In this document: piece after piece, positions 8,534 through 16,803 of the stretch
Numbering within the stretch: the stretch's first letter is position 1
How the letters are laid out: every line of letters begins with the position of its first letter
From: Gammaproteobacteria bacterium
GTDB taxonomy: Bacteria > Pseudomonadota > Gammaproteobacteria > Steroidobacterales > Woeseiaceae
Direction: 5' to 3'
NCBI GenBank assembly: GCA_029864095.1
Contig: JAOTUB010000024.1
Span: 1-35,308 of the forward strand
Length of the DNA: 35,308 bases
The notes under the pieces: generated by a model
What the model was told of the DNA's origin: nothing
Seen by the model: only the letters and a program-made list of their open reading frames with translations
The model's database searches: none
Made by a program: the position numbers and the translations under genes

Positions 8534-9307
8534 ATGAGCGATCTCGTCAAATATGAACAGGAGGAAGCGGTTGCGCTGATCACGATCAATCGGCCCGATG
8601 CGATGAACGCGTTCACGACAGACCTGTCGCTTGCCCTGCAGCTGGCACTCGAAAAAGCGCACAATGATGATTCCGTGAGGGTTGTCGTTCTGACGGGCGA
8701 GGGCCGCAGCTTTAGCGCGGGCGCCGATCTCAAAAGCGGATTCGAGGGCCGGCCCGTTTTCGGAAAACTCCAATACGAATACCGGCCGATATTGCAGGCG
8801 ATCGCCTCAATGCCGAAGCCTGTGATCGCGGCTATTCCTGGCTCCGCGGCCGGAATCGGCATGTCGACGGCGCTGTATTGTGATCTCGTGATCATGGCAG
8901 ACAATGCATTCCTGCTGTCGCCGTTCACGACGATTTCACTGGTGCCGGATGGTGGCCTGAACTGGATTCTCGTCCGCCACCTCGGCTATCACCGTGCGTA
9001 CCAGCTCAGCGTCGAGTCCGAGCGCATTCCGGCCGCTCGCTGTGTCGAACTGGGCCTCGCAAACAAGGCGGTCCCGGCAGACGAGCTGCACGGTGCGGCA
9101 CTCGCATGGGCAGCAGAGCTCGCGAAGCGCGCACCGGGCTCGCTCGCAGCGACGAAGAAAGTCATGCGCTTCGCCATGGACAACAGCTGGGCCAGCGCGT
9201 TCGACCTCGAGGCCGAGTTACAGCAGAAATTGGCAGGCAGCGAAGACAACAAGGAAGGCGTGCGGGCCTTTTTCGACAAACGCGAACCTGAATTCAAAGG
9301 TGAGTGA
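8534..9307 (+). CDS. Crotonase-family protein, PaaG-like isomerase/hydratase
   Basis: A 257-residue crotonase with GGAG 6 nt before ATG 8534. The first oxyanion loop is GRSFSAGADLKSG and the second is GSAAGIGMSTALYCDL. Neither Glu of classical enoyl-CoA hydratase is present: the GGGxE motif reads AGIGMS, and the second site reads FTTISLVPDGG. Asp139 in VPDGG matches the catalytic Asp of PaaG/enoyl-CoA isomerases. Isomerisation or another crotonase reaction is more likely than simple hydration. It follows icmF by 15 nt and its stop is 2 nt before the next gene, so it is in the same operon. Confidence 0.87.
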   Translation: MSDLVKYEQEEAVALITINRPDAMNAFTTDLSLALQLALEKAHNDDSVRVVVLTGEGRSFSAGADLKSGFEGRPVFGKLQYEYRPILQAIASMPKPVIAAIPGSAAGIGMSTALYCDLVIMADNAFLLSPFTTISLVPDGGLNWILVRHLGYHRAYQLSVESERIPAARCVELGLANKAVPADELHGAALAWAAELAKRAPGSLAATKKVMRFAMDNSWASAFDLEAELQQKLAGSEDNKEGVRAFFDKREPEFKGE

Positions 9308-9309
9308 CG

Positions 9310-10491
9310 ATGGATAGAAATATTTTTGACGAAGAGCATGAGATGTTCCGCGATTCAGCGCGGCGTTTCTTTATCAACGAGGTGCAACCGCACGCCGACC
9401 GCTGGGCCGAGCAGGAAATTGTCGATCGCGAAGCGTTTCTCAAAGCCGGCGAGAACGGTTTGCTGTGTATGTGGGCGGATGAGAAGTACGGTGGCGCCGG
9501 AATCTCCGATTTCCGTTATGAGCAGATTTTGATCGAGGAAAACGCCAGGTATGGAGATGTCGGTTTCTTCATGTTCCTGCACAGTCGGCTTGTCGGACCT
9601 TATATCGGCGCGCTGGGTACCGAAGAACAGAAGGCGCGCTGGCTGCCGAAGTGCGTATCGGGCGAGAATGTTCTCGCAATAGCGATGACCGAGCCCGGAG
9701 TTGGCAGCGATCTTTCGGGGATCCGTACGAAAGCGCAGGACAAGGGAGATTATTACCTGCTGAATGGCTCGAAGACATTTATATCGAATGGCATTCTGGC
9801 CGACCTCGTCATCGTCGCTGCAAGGACGGATCCGAACAGCGGTCATGGACTGAGCCTTTTCGTCGTCGAGCGCGGCATGGAAGGCTTCGAGCGTGGCAGG
9901 AACCTGAAAAAGATGGGCATGCACAGCCAGGACACAGCCGAGCTGTTCTTTAATAACGTCAAGGTTCCCAAGCAGAATCTGCTCGGCGAACTTAATCGCG
10001 GCTTCTATCACCTGATGCATTTCCTTGCCGAGGAGCGCCTGCTGAGTGCGGTGGGTTCGCTGGCAACGTCGGAGGCGGCATTCGCCGTCACACTGGAATA
10101 CGCGAATGAGCGCCAGGTGTTCGGCCGCAAGATTGCCGATTTTCAGGTAAATCGATTCAAGTTCGCCGACATGCGCACGGAAATGGACGTCTGCCAGGCC
10201 TTCATCGATCGCTGCGTTATGGTGCACAACGAAGGCAAGCTGAGCGCCGAGGATGCGGCGAAGGCCAAACTCTATGCCACGGAACTCGAGGACCGCGTAA
10301 CGGATCATTGTGTGCAGTTACATGGCGGCAATGGTTACATGGATGAATATCCTGTCAGCCGCATGTATACGGCTGCGAGGGTCTCGCGAATCTATGCCGG
10401 CAGCTCCGAAATCATGCGCGAGATCATTGCCCGGTCAATCGGCCTCGACCCACGCCAGCGGCAAAAAAAGTCGCAGCAGAATGCAGCCTGA
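9310..10491 (+). CDS. Acyl-CoA dehydrogenase
   Basis: A 393-residue FAD flavoenzyme that makes the 2,3-double bond in acyl-CoA. It shows AMTEPGVGSDLSGIRTKA (FAD/substrate loop), YLLNGSKTFISNG, ERQVFGRKIADFQ and the C-terminal GGNGYMDEYPV with IYAGSSEIMREIIAR. The usual MCAD catalytic Glu site (EGT in family) reads AGS here. A Glu instead stands just before Arg in AEERLLS (Glu242), the position used by isovaleryl-CoA and long-chain dehydrogenases. That suggests a branched or long-chain substrate. ATG 9310 is preferred, with AAGGTGAG upstream; GTG 9304 would overlap the previous stop. Electrons would go to ETF, which is not encoded here. Confidence 0.92.
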   Translation: MDRNIFDEEHEMFRDSARRFFINEVQPHADRWAEQEIVDREAFLKAGENGLLCMWADEKYGGAGISDFRYEQILIEENARYGDVGFFMFLHSRLVGPYIGALGTEEQKARWLPKCVSGENVLAIAMTEPGVGSDLSGIRTKAQDKGDYYLLNGSKTFISNGILADLVIVAARTDPNSGHGLSLFVVERGMEGFERGRNLKKMGMHSQDTAELFFNNVKVPKQNLLGELNRGFYHLMHFLAEERLLSAVGSLATSEAAFAVTLEYANERQVFGRKIADFQVNRFKFADMRTEMDVCQAFIDRCVMVHNEGKLSAEDAAKAKLYATELEDRVTDHCVQLHGGNGYMDEYPVSRMYTAARVSRIYAGSSEIMREIIARSIGLDPRQRQKKSQQNAA

Positions 10492-10493
10492 GC

Positions 10494-11360
10494 ATGCGTG
10501 TCGCTTTCATCGGGCTCGGCGTTATGGGTTATCCCATGGCCGGCTTTCTCGCAAAAAACGGCTACGACGTCGTTGTGTTCAACCGTACCGCGGCAAAAGC
10601 GGATTCATGGTGCAATGCGTTCAATGGCTCGTCAGCTGCAACGCCCGCAGAGGCGGCAACCGGGACCGATTTCGTTTTCACCTGCGTCGGTAATGATGAC
10701 GATGTTCGCGACGTCGTTCTCGGTGATGACGGGGTGCTGGCTGGAGCTCCCGCGGGATCGTTAGTCGTCGACCATACCACCGCCTCAGCGACACTGGCTC
10801 GGGAAATCCACGCCATTGCCGCCGCAAAGAGTATCGGCTTTCTCGACGCGCCGCTATCGGGAGGGCAGGCCGGCGCAGAGAACGGTCTGCTGACGATCAT
10901 GGTCGGCGGCGACGAAGAGTTCTTTGAGCGGGCCGTTCCCGTAATGGATTGCTACGCGAAAGCGATCACGTTGATCGGGCCCGTCGGCAGCGGTCAGTTG
11001 GCAAAGATGGTCAATCAGATCTGCATCGCCGGTATTGTGCAGGGCTTATCCGAAGGCCTGCATTTTGCCAAACGAGCCGGCCTTGACGCAGCGAAAGTAA
11101 TCGATGCGATCTCGAAAGGTGCCGCGCAAAGCTGGCAGATGGAAAACCGCTGGGAAACGATGATCAAGCATGAGTTCGAGTTCGGTTTTGCGGTTGACTG
11201 GATGCGCAAGGATCTCGCGATCGCCCTCGAGGAGGCTAAACAGAATGGCGCGAATCTTGAGATGACCGAACTCGTCGATCGTTTTTATGCGGAAGTTCAG
11301 GAACTCGGCGGCAAGCGCTGGGATACGTCCAGTCTGATCGCTCGGCTCGAGCGGTCCTGA
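10494..11360 (+). CDS. Beta-hydroxyacid dehydrogenase (3-hydroxyisobutyrate dehydrogenase family)
   Basis: A 288-residue NAD(P)-dependent enzyme. The N-terminal Rossmann fold has GLGVMGYPMAG. The substrate loop is DAPLSGGQAGAENG and catalytic Lys171 lies in GSGQLAKMVNQ, the exact position expected for the family. Residues about 165-285 form the all-helical dimer domain. Family members oxidise 3-hydroxyisobutyrate (valine pathway), tartronate semialdehyde and similar compounds. The setting beside isobutyryl-CoA mutase fits 3-hydroxyisobutyrate, but the sequence does not match the MmsB subgroup closely enough to name it. Its start is 2 nt after the dehydrogenase stop and its own stop overlaps the next ATG. 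Confidence 0.88.
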   Translation: MRVAFIGLGVMGYPMAGFLAKNGYDVVVFNRTAAKADSWCNAFNGSSAATPAEAATGTDFVFTCVGNDDDVRDVVLGDDGVLAGAPAGSLVVDHTTASATLAREIHAIAAAKSIGFLDAPLSGGQAGAENGLLTIMVGGDEEFFERAVPVMDCYAKAITLIGPVGSGQLAKMVNQICIAGIVQGLSEGLHFAKRAGLDAAKVIDAISKGAAQSWQMENRWETMIKHEFEFGFAVDWMRKDLAIALEEAKQNGANLEMTELVDRFYAEVQELGGKRWDTSSLIARLERS

Positions 11361-12484
11361 TGGGTCCGCTGCAGGGGTTCAAAATAATCGAAATCGCGGG
11401 GATCGGCCCTGGACAGTTTTGCGGCATGCTGCTGGCCGACATGGGCGCTCAACTGATCCGGATAATTCGGCCTGCCGACATTGATGCGGGGGTCGATGTA
11501 CCGACCAGGTACAACCTGATGAATCGCGGTCGTCCCGCCATTGTCGTGGACCTGAAGAAGCGGCGAGGCGTCGACCTGGTCCTGCGCCTTTGCGAGGATG
11601 CCGACGCGATCTTCGAAGGATTCCGGCCCGGTGTTATGGAAAGGCTCGGGCTCGGACCTGCCGAATGTGCGGCGCGCAACGAGCACATCGTCTACGGCCG
11701 CGTGACGGGTTGGGGCCAGGACGGACCGCTTGCCAGTTCGGCCGGACATGACACCAATTACATCGCGCTGGCCGGGGCGCTCAACTGCATCGGTGACCAT
11801 GACCGTCCACCGCCGGTGCCCTTGAACCTGATCGGTGATTTCGGTGGCGGGGCATTGTATCTCGCCGTGGGCATGCTTGCGGCGATGTTGGAAGCCGGAA
11901 AGTCTGGTCAAGGTCAGGTCGTCGATGCTGCGATGGTCGACGGCGTCGCGTCGATGCTCACGTTGTTCTACGGGTTGATGGCGTGCGGCATGTGGGCGGA
12001 TCGACGGCAGGCCAACTTGCTCGATGGTGGTGCGCCATTTGTCAGATCCTATGAGACTCGCGACAACAAGCATGTCGCGATCTGTGCAATCGAACCGCGC
12101 TTTTTTTCGGCCTTGCTCGAGTCAATGACGATAACCGAAATTGAACCTGGCGATCAGTACGCCACGGAAAACTGGCCCGCGCACGAGGCGATTTTCGAGG
12201 CGGCGTTCAAGACCAGAACTCGCGATGAGTGGTGTGAGCTTCTGGATAAGGCCGATACCTGCGCGGCACCCGTACTGTCGCTGACCGAGGCGCCGGCACA
12301 TGCGCACAATGTCGCGCGCAAGATATTTGTCGATGTGGATGGCATACGGCAACCGGGTCCCGCGCCGAGGTTTTCAAGAACACGGTCCGAGATTCAGCAC
12401 GGCCCCGTTGATGCAGGCGCCGACGACCATGAGGTGCTGGCACGATGGGGCCTGAGCGACGAGGAAATCCGAGTGCTGTTATAA
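11360..12484 (+). CDS. Alpha-methylacyl-CoA racemase (CaiB/BaiF family)
   Basis: A 374-residue class III CoA-transferase-fold protein. The residues AGHDTNYIALAGAL (His130) and LNLIGDFGGG (Asp160) match the His/Asp acid-base pair of alpha-methylacyl-CoA racemase (H126 and D156 in the mycobacterial enzyme), with the same 30-residue spacing. This favours racemase over CoA-transferase. The enzyme interconverts (2R)- and (2S)-methylacyl-CoAs so that S-specific dehydrogenases can act on branched chains. The ATG shares its first base with the previous stop, so translation is coupled. The last codons contain the promoter of the downstream thiamine operon. Confidence 0.9.
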   Translation: MGPLQGFKIIEIAGIGPGQFCGMLLADMGAQLIRIIRPADIDAGVDVPTRYNLMNRGRPAIVVDLKKRRGVDLVLRLCEDADAIFEGFRPGVMERLGLGPAECAARNEHIVYGRVTGWGQDGPLASSAGHDTNYIALAGALNCIGDHDRPPPVPLNLIGDFGGGALYLAVGMLAAMLEAGKSGQGQVVDAAMVDGVASMLTLFYGLMACGMWADRRQANLLDGGAPFVRSYETRDNKHVAICAIEPRFFSALLESMTITEIEPGDQYATENWPAHEAIFEAAFKTRTRDEWCELLDKADTCAAPVLSLTEAPAHAHNVARKIFVDVDGIRQPGPAPRFSRTRSEIQHGPVDAGADDHEVLARWGLSDEEIRVLL

Positions 12485-12485
12485 T
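12477..12485 (+). promoter_or_regulatory. Extended -10 promoter (TGTTATAAT) of the thiamine operon
   Basis: A perfect TATAAT (12480-12485) is preceded by TG and one base, an extended -10. No good -35 is visible (best 3 of 6 near 12456), as is common with extended -10 promoters. Transcription would start at about 12491-12492, at the first bases of the riboswitch. The promoter sits across the racemase stop codon. Confidence 0.6.
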
Positions 12486-12488
12486 TCA

Positions 12489-12574
12489 ATTCTCACAGGG
12501 GTGGCCACAAGGCCTGAGATCCAGACGGGAACTCTTAGAACCTGAACCGGGTAATGCCGGCGTAGGAAGAGAAT
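12489..12574 (+). ncRNA. TPP (THI-box) riboswitch
   Basis: All conserved TPP aptamer blocks are present in order: CAGGGGTG, CTGAGA (12514-12519), ACCTGA (12540-12545) and GGGTAATGCCGGCGTAGGAA. The closing P1 stem is ATTCTC (12489-12494) with GAGAAT (12569-12574). P3 pairs GGCC with GGCC. The ribosome-binding AGGA (12564-12567) lies in the 3' part of the aptamer, and the TonB receptor start codon overlaps or abuts P1. TPP binding should therefore hide the ribosome site directly, with no separate expression platform. High TPP shuts off the downstream uptake genes. Confidence 0.96.
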
Positions 12575-14624
12575 GATGAGTCGAATCAGAAAGTTGCGGC
12601 ATACCGCCGCAGTATCCATGATTTTCCTGTTGCCAATCTCATGCTGGTCGGCGGAGACGCTTAACGAGATCGTCGTCACGGCGGACTTTCGCGGGCGCAG
12701 CGCCAGCGAAATGCCCGCGAGTATTACGGTACTCGATGCCGACGAAATCGAAAGCATGGCCGTGCAGCACTTCGAAGAACTCATAAACGCCATTCCAAAT
12801 CTCAACTGGTCCGGCGACGGCCATCGTGCACGGTACTTTCAGATTCGTGGTGTCGGCGAGCTCGAGCAATATCAGGGTGCGCCGAACCCGTCAGTCGGTT
12901 TTTTGATCGACGATATCGACTTCAGCGGCATTGGCACGATCGCGACGCTGTTCGATATGCAGCAGGTCGAGGTGCTGCGCGGGCCGCAAGGGACCCGCTA
13001 TGGCGCGAATGCGCTGGCCGGGCTGATCTACATGCGAAGTGCCGAGCCCACTGCGGAATTCGATGGTCGCGCGGAGATCACCGTTGGCAACGACGATGCT
13101 CTGGCGGCAGGTTTCGCGGTTGGCGGTGGACTCAGCGCCGACGAGAGCGTGATGTATCGGCTGAGCGCACACCATCATCGAAGTAACGGTTTTCGTGACA
13201 ATGTGTATCTCGGTCGCGACGATACGAACGGGCGCGAGGAGACCACGGTTCGCGGTCGCTTGCGCTGGCTCGCCAACCGCGACTGGCAGGTCGACTTCGC
13301 CGCCGTTTTCGCCGACGTAAACAACGGCTATGACGCGTTCGCACTCGATAACAGTTATACGATGCTATCAGACAAGCCGGGCAAGGACGCGCAGCAAAGC
13401 GTCGGAGCGTCACTGAGGGTCGAGTACGCAGGTCTGACAAACGCGACATTGACTTCAATCACAGCATTCGCAGACTCGGCTATTGAATTCAGCTACGACG
13501 CAGACTGGGGCAATGAAGATAGCTGGGCGCCGTTTGTTTACGACTACATATCTGTCAATGATCGCAAGCGCGCGACGCTGAGTCAGGAATTCCGGCTGGT
13601 GGCAGACAATTGGTTGTTCGGCGTTTATGCGTTGAACCTCAATGAGGACCTCGTGACGTTGAACCAAGGCGACTACTACGATCCATTCTTCGATTTTGCG
13701 GACAGCCTCGACGATCTGTTTGGGAGCGACTTCGAAGCGACGAATGTCGCTACGTTCGGGCAGTATGACTACAGGGTCGGCGATACGAACTCAGTCAGTC
13801 TCGGCCTGCGGCTTGAACGCCGCACATCGAGCTATAACGACACGGCCGGGCTGTCCGCAAATCCTGCGGAGTCGATGTGGGGCGGCGAACTCAGTTTCAG
13901 CCATGAGTTCTCGGATTGGCTAACCGGTTTTGTCAGCTTGTCGAAGGGATATAAAGCAGGTGGTTTCAATCTGGGGGTCGTACCTGATGACCGCCGTGTG
14001 TTCGGTGCGGAGGAACTGCGGAGCCTCGAGGCCGGCATCAAGGCAGAATTGCTGGGCAGTCGCTTGCATCTCAATGCGTCCGTTTTCGCGAGTCGCCGAA
14101 ATGAACAGCAGGTCAGAACATCGCTACAGCTGATTCCCGGGGACCCCGCGTCGTTCGTGTTTCTTACTGATAACGTGGGCGAAGGCGAGTCGCTGGGTTT
14201 TGAGGCGGATCTGAGCTGGCGCCCCGATGAGGCCTGGATGTTGTATGCGAATATCGGGCTGCTGGACGCAACGCTCGACAGTGGCCGTGGTCAGGCGCAC
14301 GCGCCGGATTACTCGCTTGCACTTGGTGGCAGCTATCGCCATGCGAGTCGCGTGTTTGCGCGAATCGATGTCGTCGCAAAGGACGAGTTCTTCTTCGATG
14401 TCAGCCACGACCAGAAATCGGAGGCCTACCAACTCGTCAATGCGCGTGTCGGCTATGAGGCCGACACATGGGGGGTGAATTTGTGGGCGCGCAACGTACT
14501 CGATGAAGACTATGCAGTTCGCGGTTTCTACTTCGGCAATGAGCCACCGGACTTTCCGGACACGCTTTACACACGGCCCGGCGACCCCCGTCAGCTCGGC
14601 GTGACCTTCGCGATGGACTTCTGA
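12573..14624 (+). CDS. TonB-dependent outer-membrane receptor, predicted thiamine receptor
   Basis: A 683-residue receptor. Residues about 1-27 form a signal peptide (ISCWSAE end). A TonB box LNEIVVTA follows, then the plug domain (VEVLRGPQGTRYGANALAGLI) to about residue 165, and a beta-barrel ending in the outer-membrane signature with terminal Phe (FAMDF). It takes up a ligand across the outer membrane using TonB energy. The ligand is inferred to be thiamine or a derivative because the gene is under a TPP riboswitch and is followed by PnuT and a kinase. ATG 12573 and ATG 12576 are both possible; the second has the better 8-nt spacing from AGGA. Confidence 0.92.
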   Translation: MMSRIRKLRHTAAVSMIFLLPISCWSAETLNEIVVTADFRGRSASEMPASITVLDADEIESMAVQHFEELINAIPNLNWSGDGHRARYFQIRGVGELEQYQGAPNPSVGFLIDDIDFSGIGTIATLFDMQQVEVLRGPQGTRYGANALAGLIYMRSAEPTAEFDGRAEITVGNDDALAAGFAVGGGLSADESVMYRLSAHHHRSNGFRDNVYLGRDDTNGREETTVRGRLRWLANRDWQVDFAAVFADVNNGYDAFALDNSYTMLSDKPGKDAQQSVGASLRVEYAGLTNATLTSITAFADSAIEFSYDADWGNEDSWAPFVYDYISVNDRKRATLSQEFRLVADNWLFGVYALNLNEDLVTLNQGDYYDPFFDFADSLDDLFGSDFEATNVATFGQYDYRVGDTNSVSLGLRLERRTSSYNDTAGLSANPAESMWGGELSFSHEFSDWLTGFVSLSKGYKAGGFNLGVVPDDRRVFGAEELRSLEAGIKAELLGSRLHLNASVFASRRNEQQVRTSLQLIPGDPASFVFLTDNVGEGESLGFEADLSWRPDEAWMLYANIGLLDATLDSGRGQAHAPDYSLALGGSYRHASRVFARIDVVAKDEFFFDVSHDQKSEAYQLVNARVGYEADTWGVNLWARNVLDEDYAVRGFYFGNEPPDFPDTLYTRPGDPRQLGVTFAMDF

Positions 14625-14632
14625 TCGGGCCC

Positions 14633-15244
14633 TTGACGCAAGACATCCCCAGCATCCTGTTAGAGCAGGCCCAGGCGTTCTCGCCACTTGAAGTCGTTGC
14701 CGTTGTGATGGCTCTGATGTACTTGGTCTTGGCAATCCGGCAGAACATCTGGTGCTGGCTGTGTGCCGGCATCAGCACCGTGATCTACGTGTACCTGGCC
14801 CTGGATGCCAGGCTCTACATGCAGTCCGTGCTCAATGCTTTTTACCTCGCAATGGCAATCTACGGCTGGACCGTATGGCGCGCCGGTCATACGCAGGACA
14901 AGCAGCTACCAGTCGTGAGCTGGCCAATTGCGACGCACGGCTACGCAATCCTGGTGATAGTCCTCGTTGCGCTCATAAATGGCTATTTGCTGAAGTCACA
15001 GACCGATGCAGAGCACGCTTACGTCGATGCACTAATCGCGTGGGCAGCAGTCTGGACTACCTTTCTCGTTGCGAGAAAGGTGCTCGAGAACTGGTGGTAC
15101 TGGCTAGTAATCGATATTGCGTCAATTTTCATTTACTGGTCGCGTGACCTGGAACTAACGTCTATGCTGTATGCCGTCTACGTTGTCATGATTCCGTTCG
15201 GCCTCATCAGCTGGGCACGTTCGCGACGAGAGGCCAAGGCATGA
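14633..15244 (+). CDS. pnuT: PnuC-family transporter, predicted thiamine transporter PnuT
   Basis: A 203-residue inner-membrane protein with about 7 hydrophobic segments. It shows the PnuC-family segments AIRQNIWCWLCAGIST near the N-terminus and VLENWWYWLVIDIASI near residue 160. PnuC proteins move vitamin-like nucleosides by facilitated diffusion; a kinase then traps the substrate inside. Placement under a TPP riboswitch assigns it to the thiamine-specific PnuT branch rather than nicotinamide riboside. The start is TTG 14633, 8 nt after the receptor stop, with no strong Shine-Dalgarno, so coupling to the upstream gene is likely. Its stop overlaps the next ATG (ATGA). Confidence 0.9.
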   Translation: MTQDIPSILLEQAQAFSPLEVVAVVMALMYLVLAIRQNIWCWLCAGISTVIYVYLALDARLYMQSVLNAFYLAMAIYGWTVWRAGHTQDKQLPVVSWPIATHGYAILVIVLVALINGYLLKSQTDAEHAYVDALIAWAAVWTTFLVARKVLENWWYWLVIDIASIFIYWSRDLELTSMLYAVYVVMIPFGLISWARSRREAKA

Positions 15245-15999
15245 GCGTGCGCAACACACCCGAGTCTGTCTTGATGGGCATTCCCGGCTGGGAGAAAGCG
15301 ACCTGGCAACAGCTAGCGGGTGGTTTGACAAACCGAGCATACCTCGTCGACCGTGGCGACATGCGCGCCGTACTCAAAATCGATGATGGCCCCAGGGCCG
15401 AGCCGTACAACAGCCGTGACCAGGAGGCGCAGGTGCAGTCCATGGCCGCGAACAGCGGGCTTGCCAACCCGGTGCTGGTTGCGCGCGACAATATCTACAT
15501 GACCGAATACCTGGAGGGCAGAGTCTGGACGGATGACTCATTGCGCGACAACAAGAATTTGCGTCAGCTTGCACGGGCAATCCGCAAGCTGCACGCATTA
15601 CCGCTGACAGGCCGCAGCTTCGACGCAAGAACCGCAGCTCGAAGCTATGCGAAGAGAATAGAGTCGGCTGATGCCGACGTGACACGTGATTGCCTGCAGC
15701 TTATTGACTCAATGCCGCGTCTGCGAAACGTCTGTTGCTGCCACAACGATCTGGTGGTTGGCAATATCATTGCGGCGCCAGACATTCGCTTCCTCGACTG
15801 GGAGTACGCCTGCGACAATGATCCGTTTTTTGATCTGGCAACGGTTGTGGCGCACCATCGGATGTCACCTGAGCGCGCGACAATTCTGCTGGATGCTTAC
15901 TTTGACGGTGACGGCCGCCGTTGGCAGGAGCATTTGGATACCATGGTGCGTTTCTACAACGCATTGCTATGGTTATGGCTAAAGTCGCGATCGCGATAA
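15241..15999 (+). CDS. APH-fold small-molecule kinase, predicted thiamine kinase
   Basis: A 252-residue choline/thiamine-kinase-like protein. It has the nucleotide lobe (LAGGLTNRAYLV, AVLKIDD), the catalytic loop HNDLVVGN (H168, D170, N175) and metal-binding D186 in FLDWEYA. It overlaps the PnuT stop by 4 nt. In thiamine salvage, a kinase of this fold phosphorylates imported thiamine to thiamine monophosphate, which traps it. The genomic place makes thiamine the best substrate, but choline or another alcohol cannot be excluded from sequence alone. The stop lies 12 nt from the convergent glyoxalase gene, with no visible terminator between. Confidence 0.85.
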   Translation: MSVRNTPESVLMGIPGWEKATWQQLAGGLTNRAYLVDRGDMRAVLKIDDGPRAEPYNSRDQEAQVQSMAANSGLANPVLVARDNIYMTEYLEGRVWTDDSLRDNKNLRQLARAIRKLHALPLTGRSFDARTAARSYAKRIESADADVTRDCLQLIDSMPRLRNVCCCHNDLVVGNIIAAPDIRFLDWEYACDNDPFFDLATVVAHHRMSPERATILLDAYFDGDGRRWQEHLDTMVRFYNALLWLWLKSRSR

Positions 16000-16011
16000 A
16001 GGGCCGTGGGC

Positions 16012-16803
16012 CTACCAGGAATTACGAAGTTCTCGCAGCTTCAGGAATACGGTTCGCGCGTCTGGACTGTCGCCGATCTCCGGGAATTCTTCGTGCAACC
16101 GTCCTATCAGCGACGGGCTGTCGAGCCGGAAAAACGTATTGACCTGGCGCTCCTGAGCCAAGGTCGTCACGAGCGCGTCGTTCGGGTCCTGATTCTCGAA
16201 CCTGGACAACATCTGCTGTGCCGCTTTGTTATCTGGCTCCCGATCCATCGTGAAATTCAGATTGTTTATCAGATAGTCATGGCCGGGATAGATCAACGTA
16301 TCGTCGGGCAGCTTCTCCAACTGTTCATGGAACGTGTTATAGAGCTCGCTCGGGTGGCCACCGTGGTGGCAATTGCCCGCGCCGGCATTGAATAGCGTGT
16401 CGCCGCTGAACAGGGCTGGCTGATCGGTTTTCGACAGCAGGCAAATATGGCTCATCGTGTGGCCTGGCGTATCGAGACACTCCAGATCGACCGTCTTGCC
16501 CACTTTGATGACATCTCCCGCGCCAACACCGCGGCTCATATTCGGAATCCGGTTCTTGGCGTTGGCGTGCGCAATAATCGTCGCGCCGGTGGCCTCGACC
16601 ATGCCCTTGTTGCCGCCGGTGTGGTCGCCGTGTTCGTGCGTATTGAGAATCTGGGTGATCGTCCAACCGTGCTTTTCGGCAGCAGCGAGACACTTGCCGT
16701 AGTCGAGCGGATCAATCGCCAGCGCGTCGCCCGTTTCCGGACACGCGATCAAATAGTTGAAATTACGATAGGCGTTGCCGGTCCAGACCTGTTCAACAAT
16801 CAT
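16012..16803 (-). CDS. gloB: Hydroxyacylglutathione hydrolase (glyoxalase II)
   Basis: A 263-residue metallo-beta-lactamase-fold hydrolase with the metal motif THEHGDHTGG (H56, H58, D60, H61). Further metal ligands lie in PGHTMSH, FSGDTLF and YPGHDY. The C-terminal part (VNTFFRLDSPSLIGRL) matches the glutathione-binding helical domain of glyoxalase II. It hydrolyses S-D-lactoylglutathione to D-lactate and glutathione, finishing methylglyoxal detoxification. Its start codon overlaps the amidohydrolase stop (ATGA), so it is the last gene of a MATE-amidohydrolase-gloB unit. No glyoxalase I is in the window. Confidence 0.93.
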   Translation of the reverse strand: MIVEQVWTGNAYRNFNYLIACPETGDALAIDPLDYGKCLAAAEKHGWTITQILNTHEHGDHTGGNKGMVEATGATIIAHANAKNRIPNMSRGVGAGDVIKVGKTVDLECLDTPGHTMSHICLLSKTDQPALFSGDTLFNAGAGNCHHGGHPSELYNTFHEQLEKLPDDTLIYPGHDYLINNLNFTMDREPDNKAAQQMLSRFENQDPNDALVTTLAQERQVNTFFRLDSPSLIGRLHEEFPEIGDSPDARTVFLKLRELRNSW

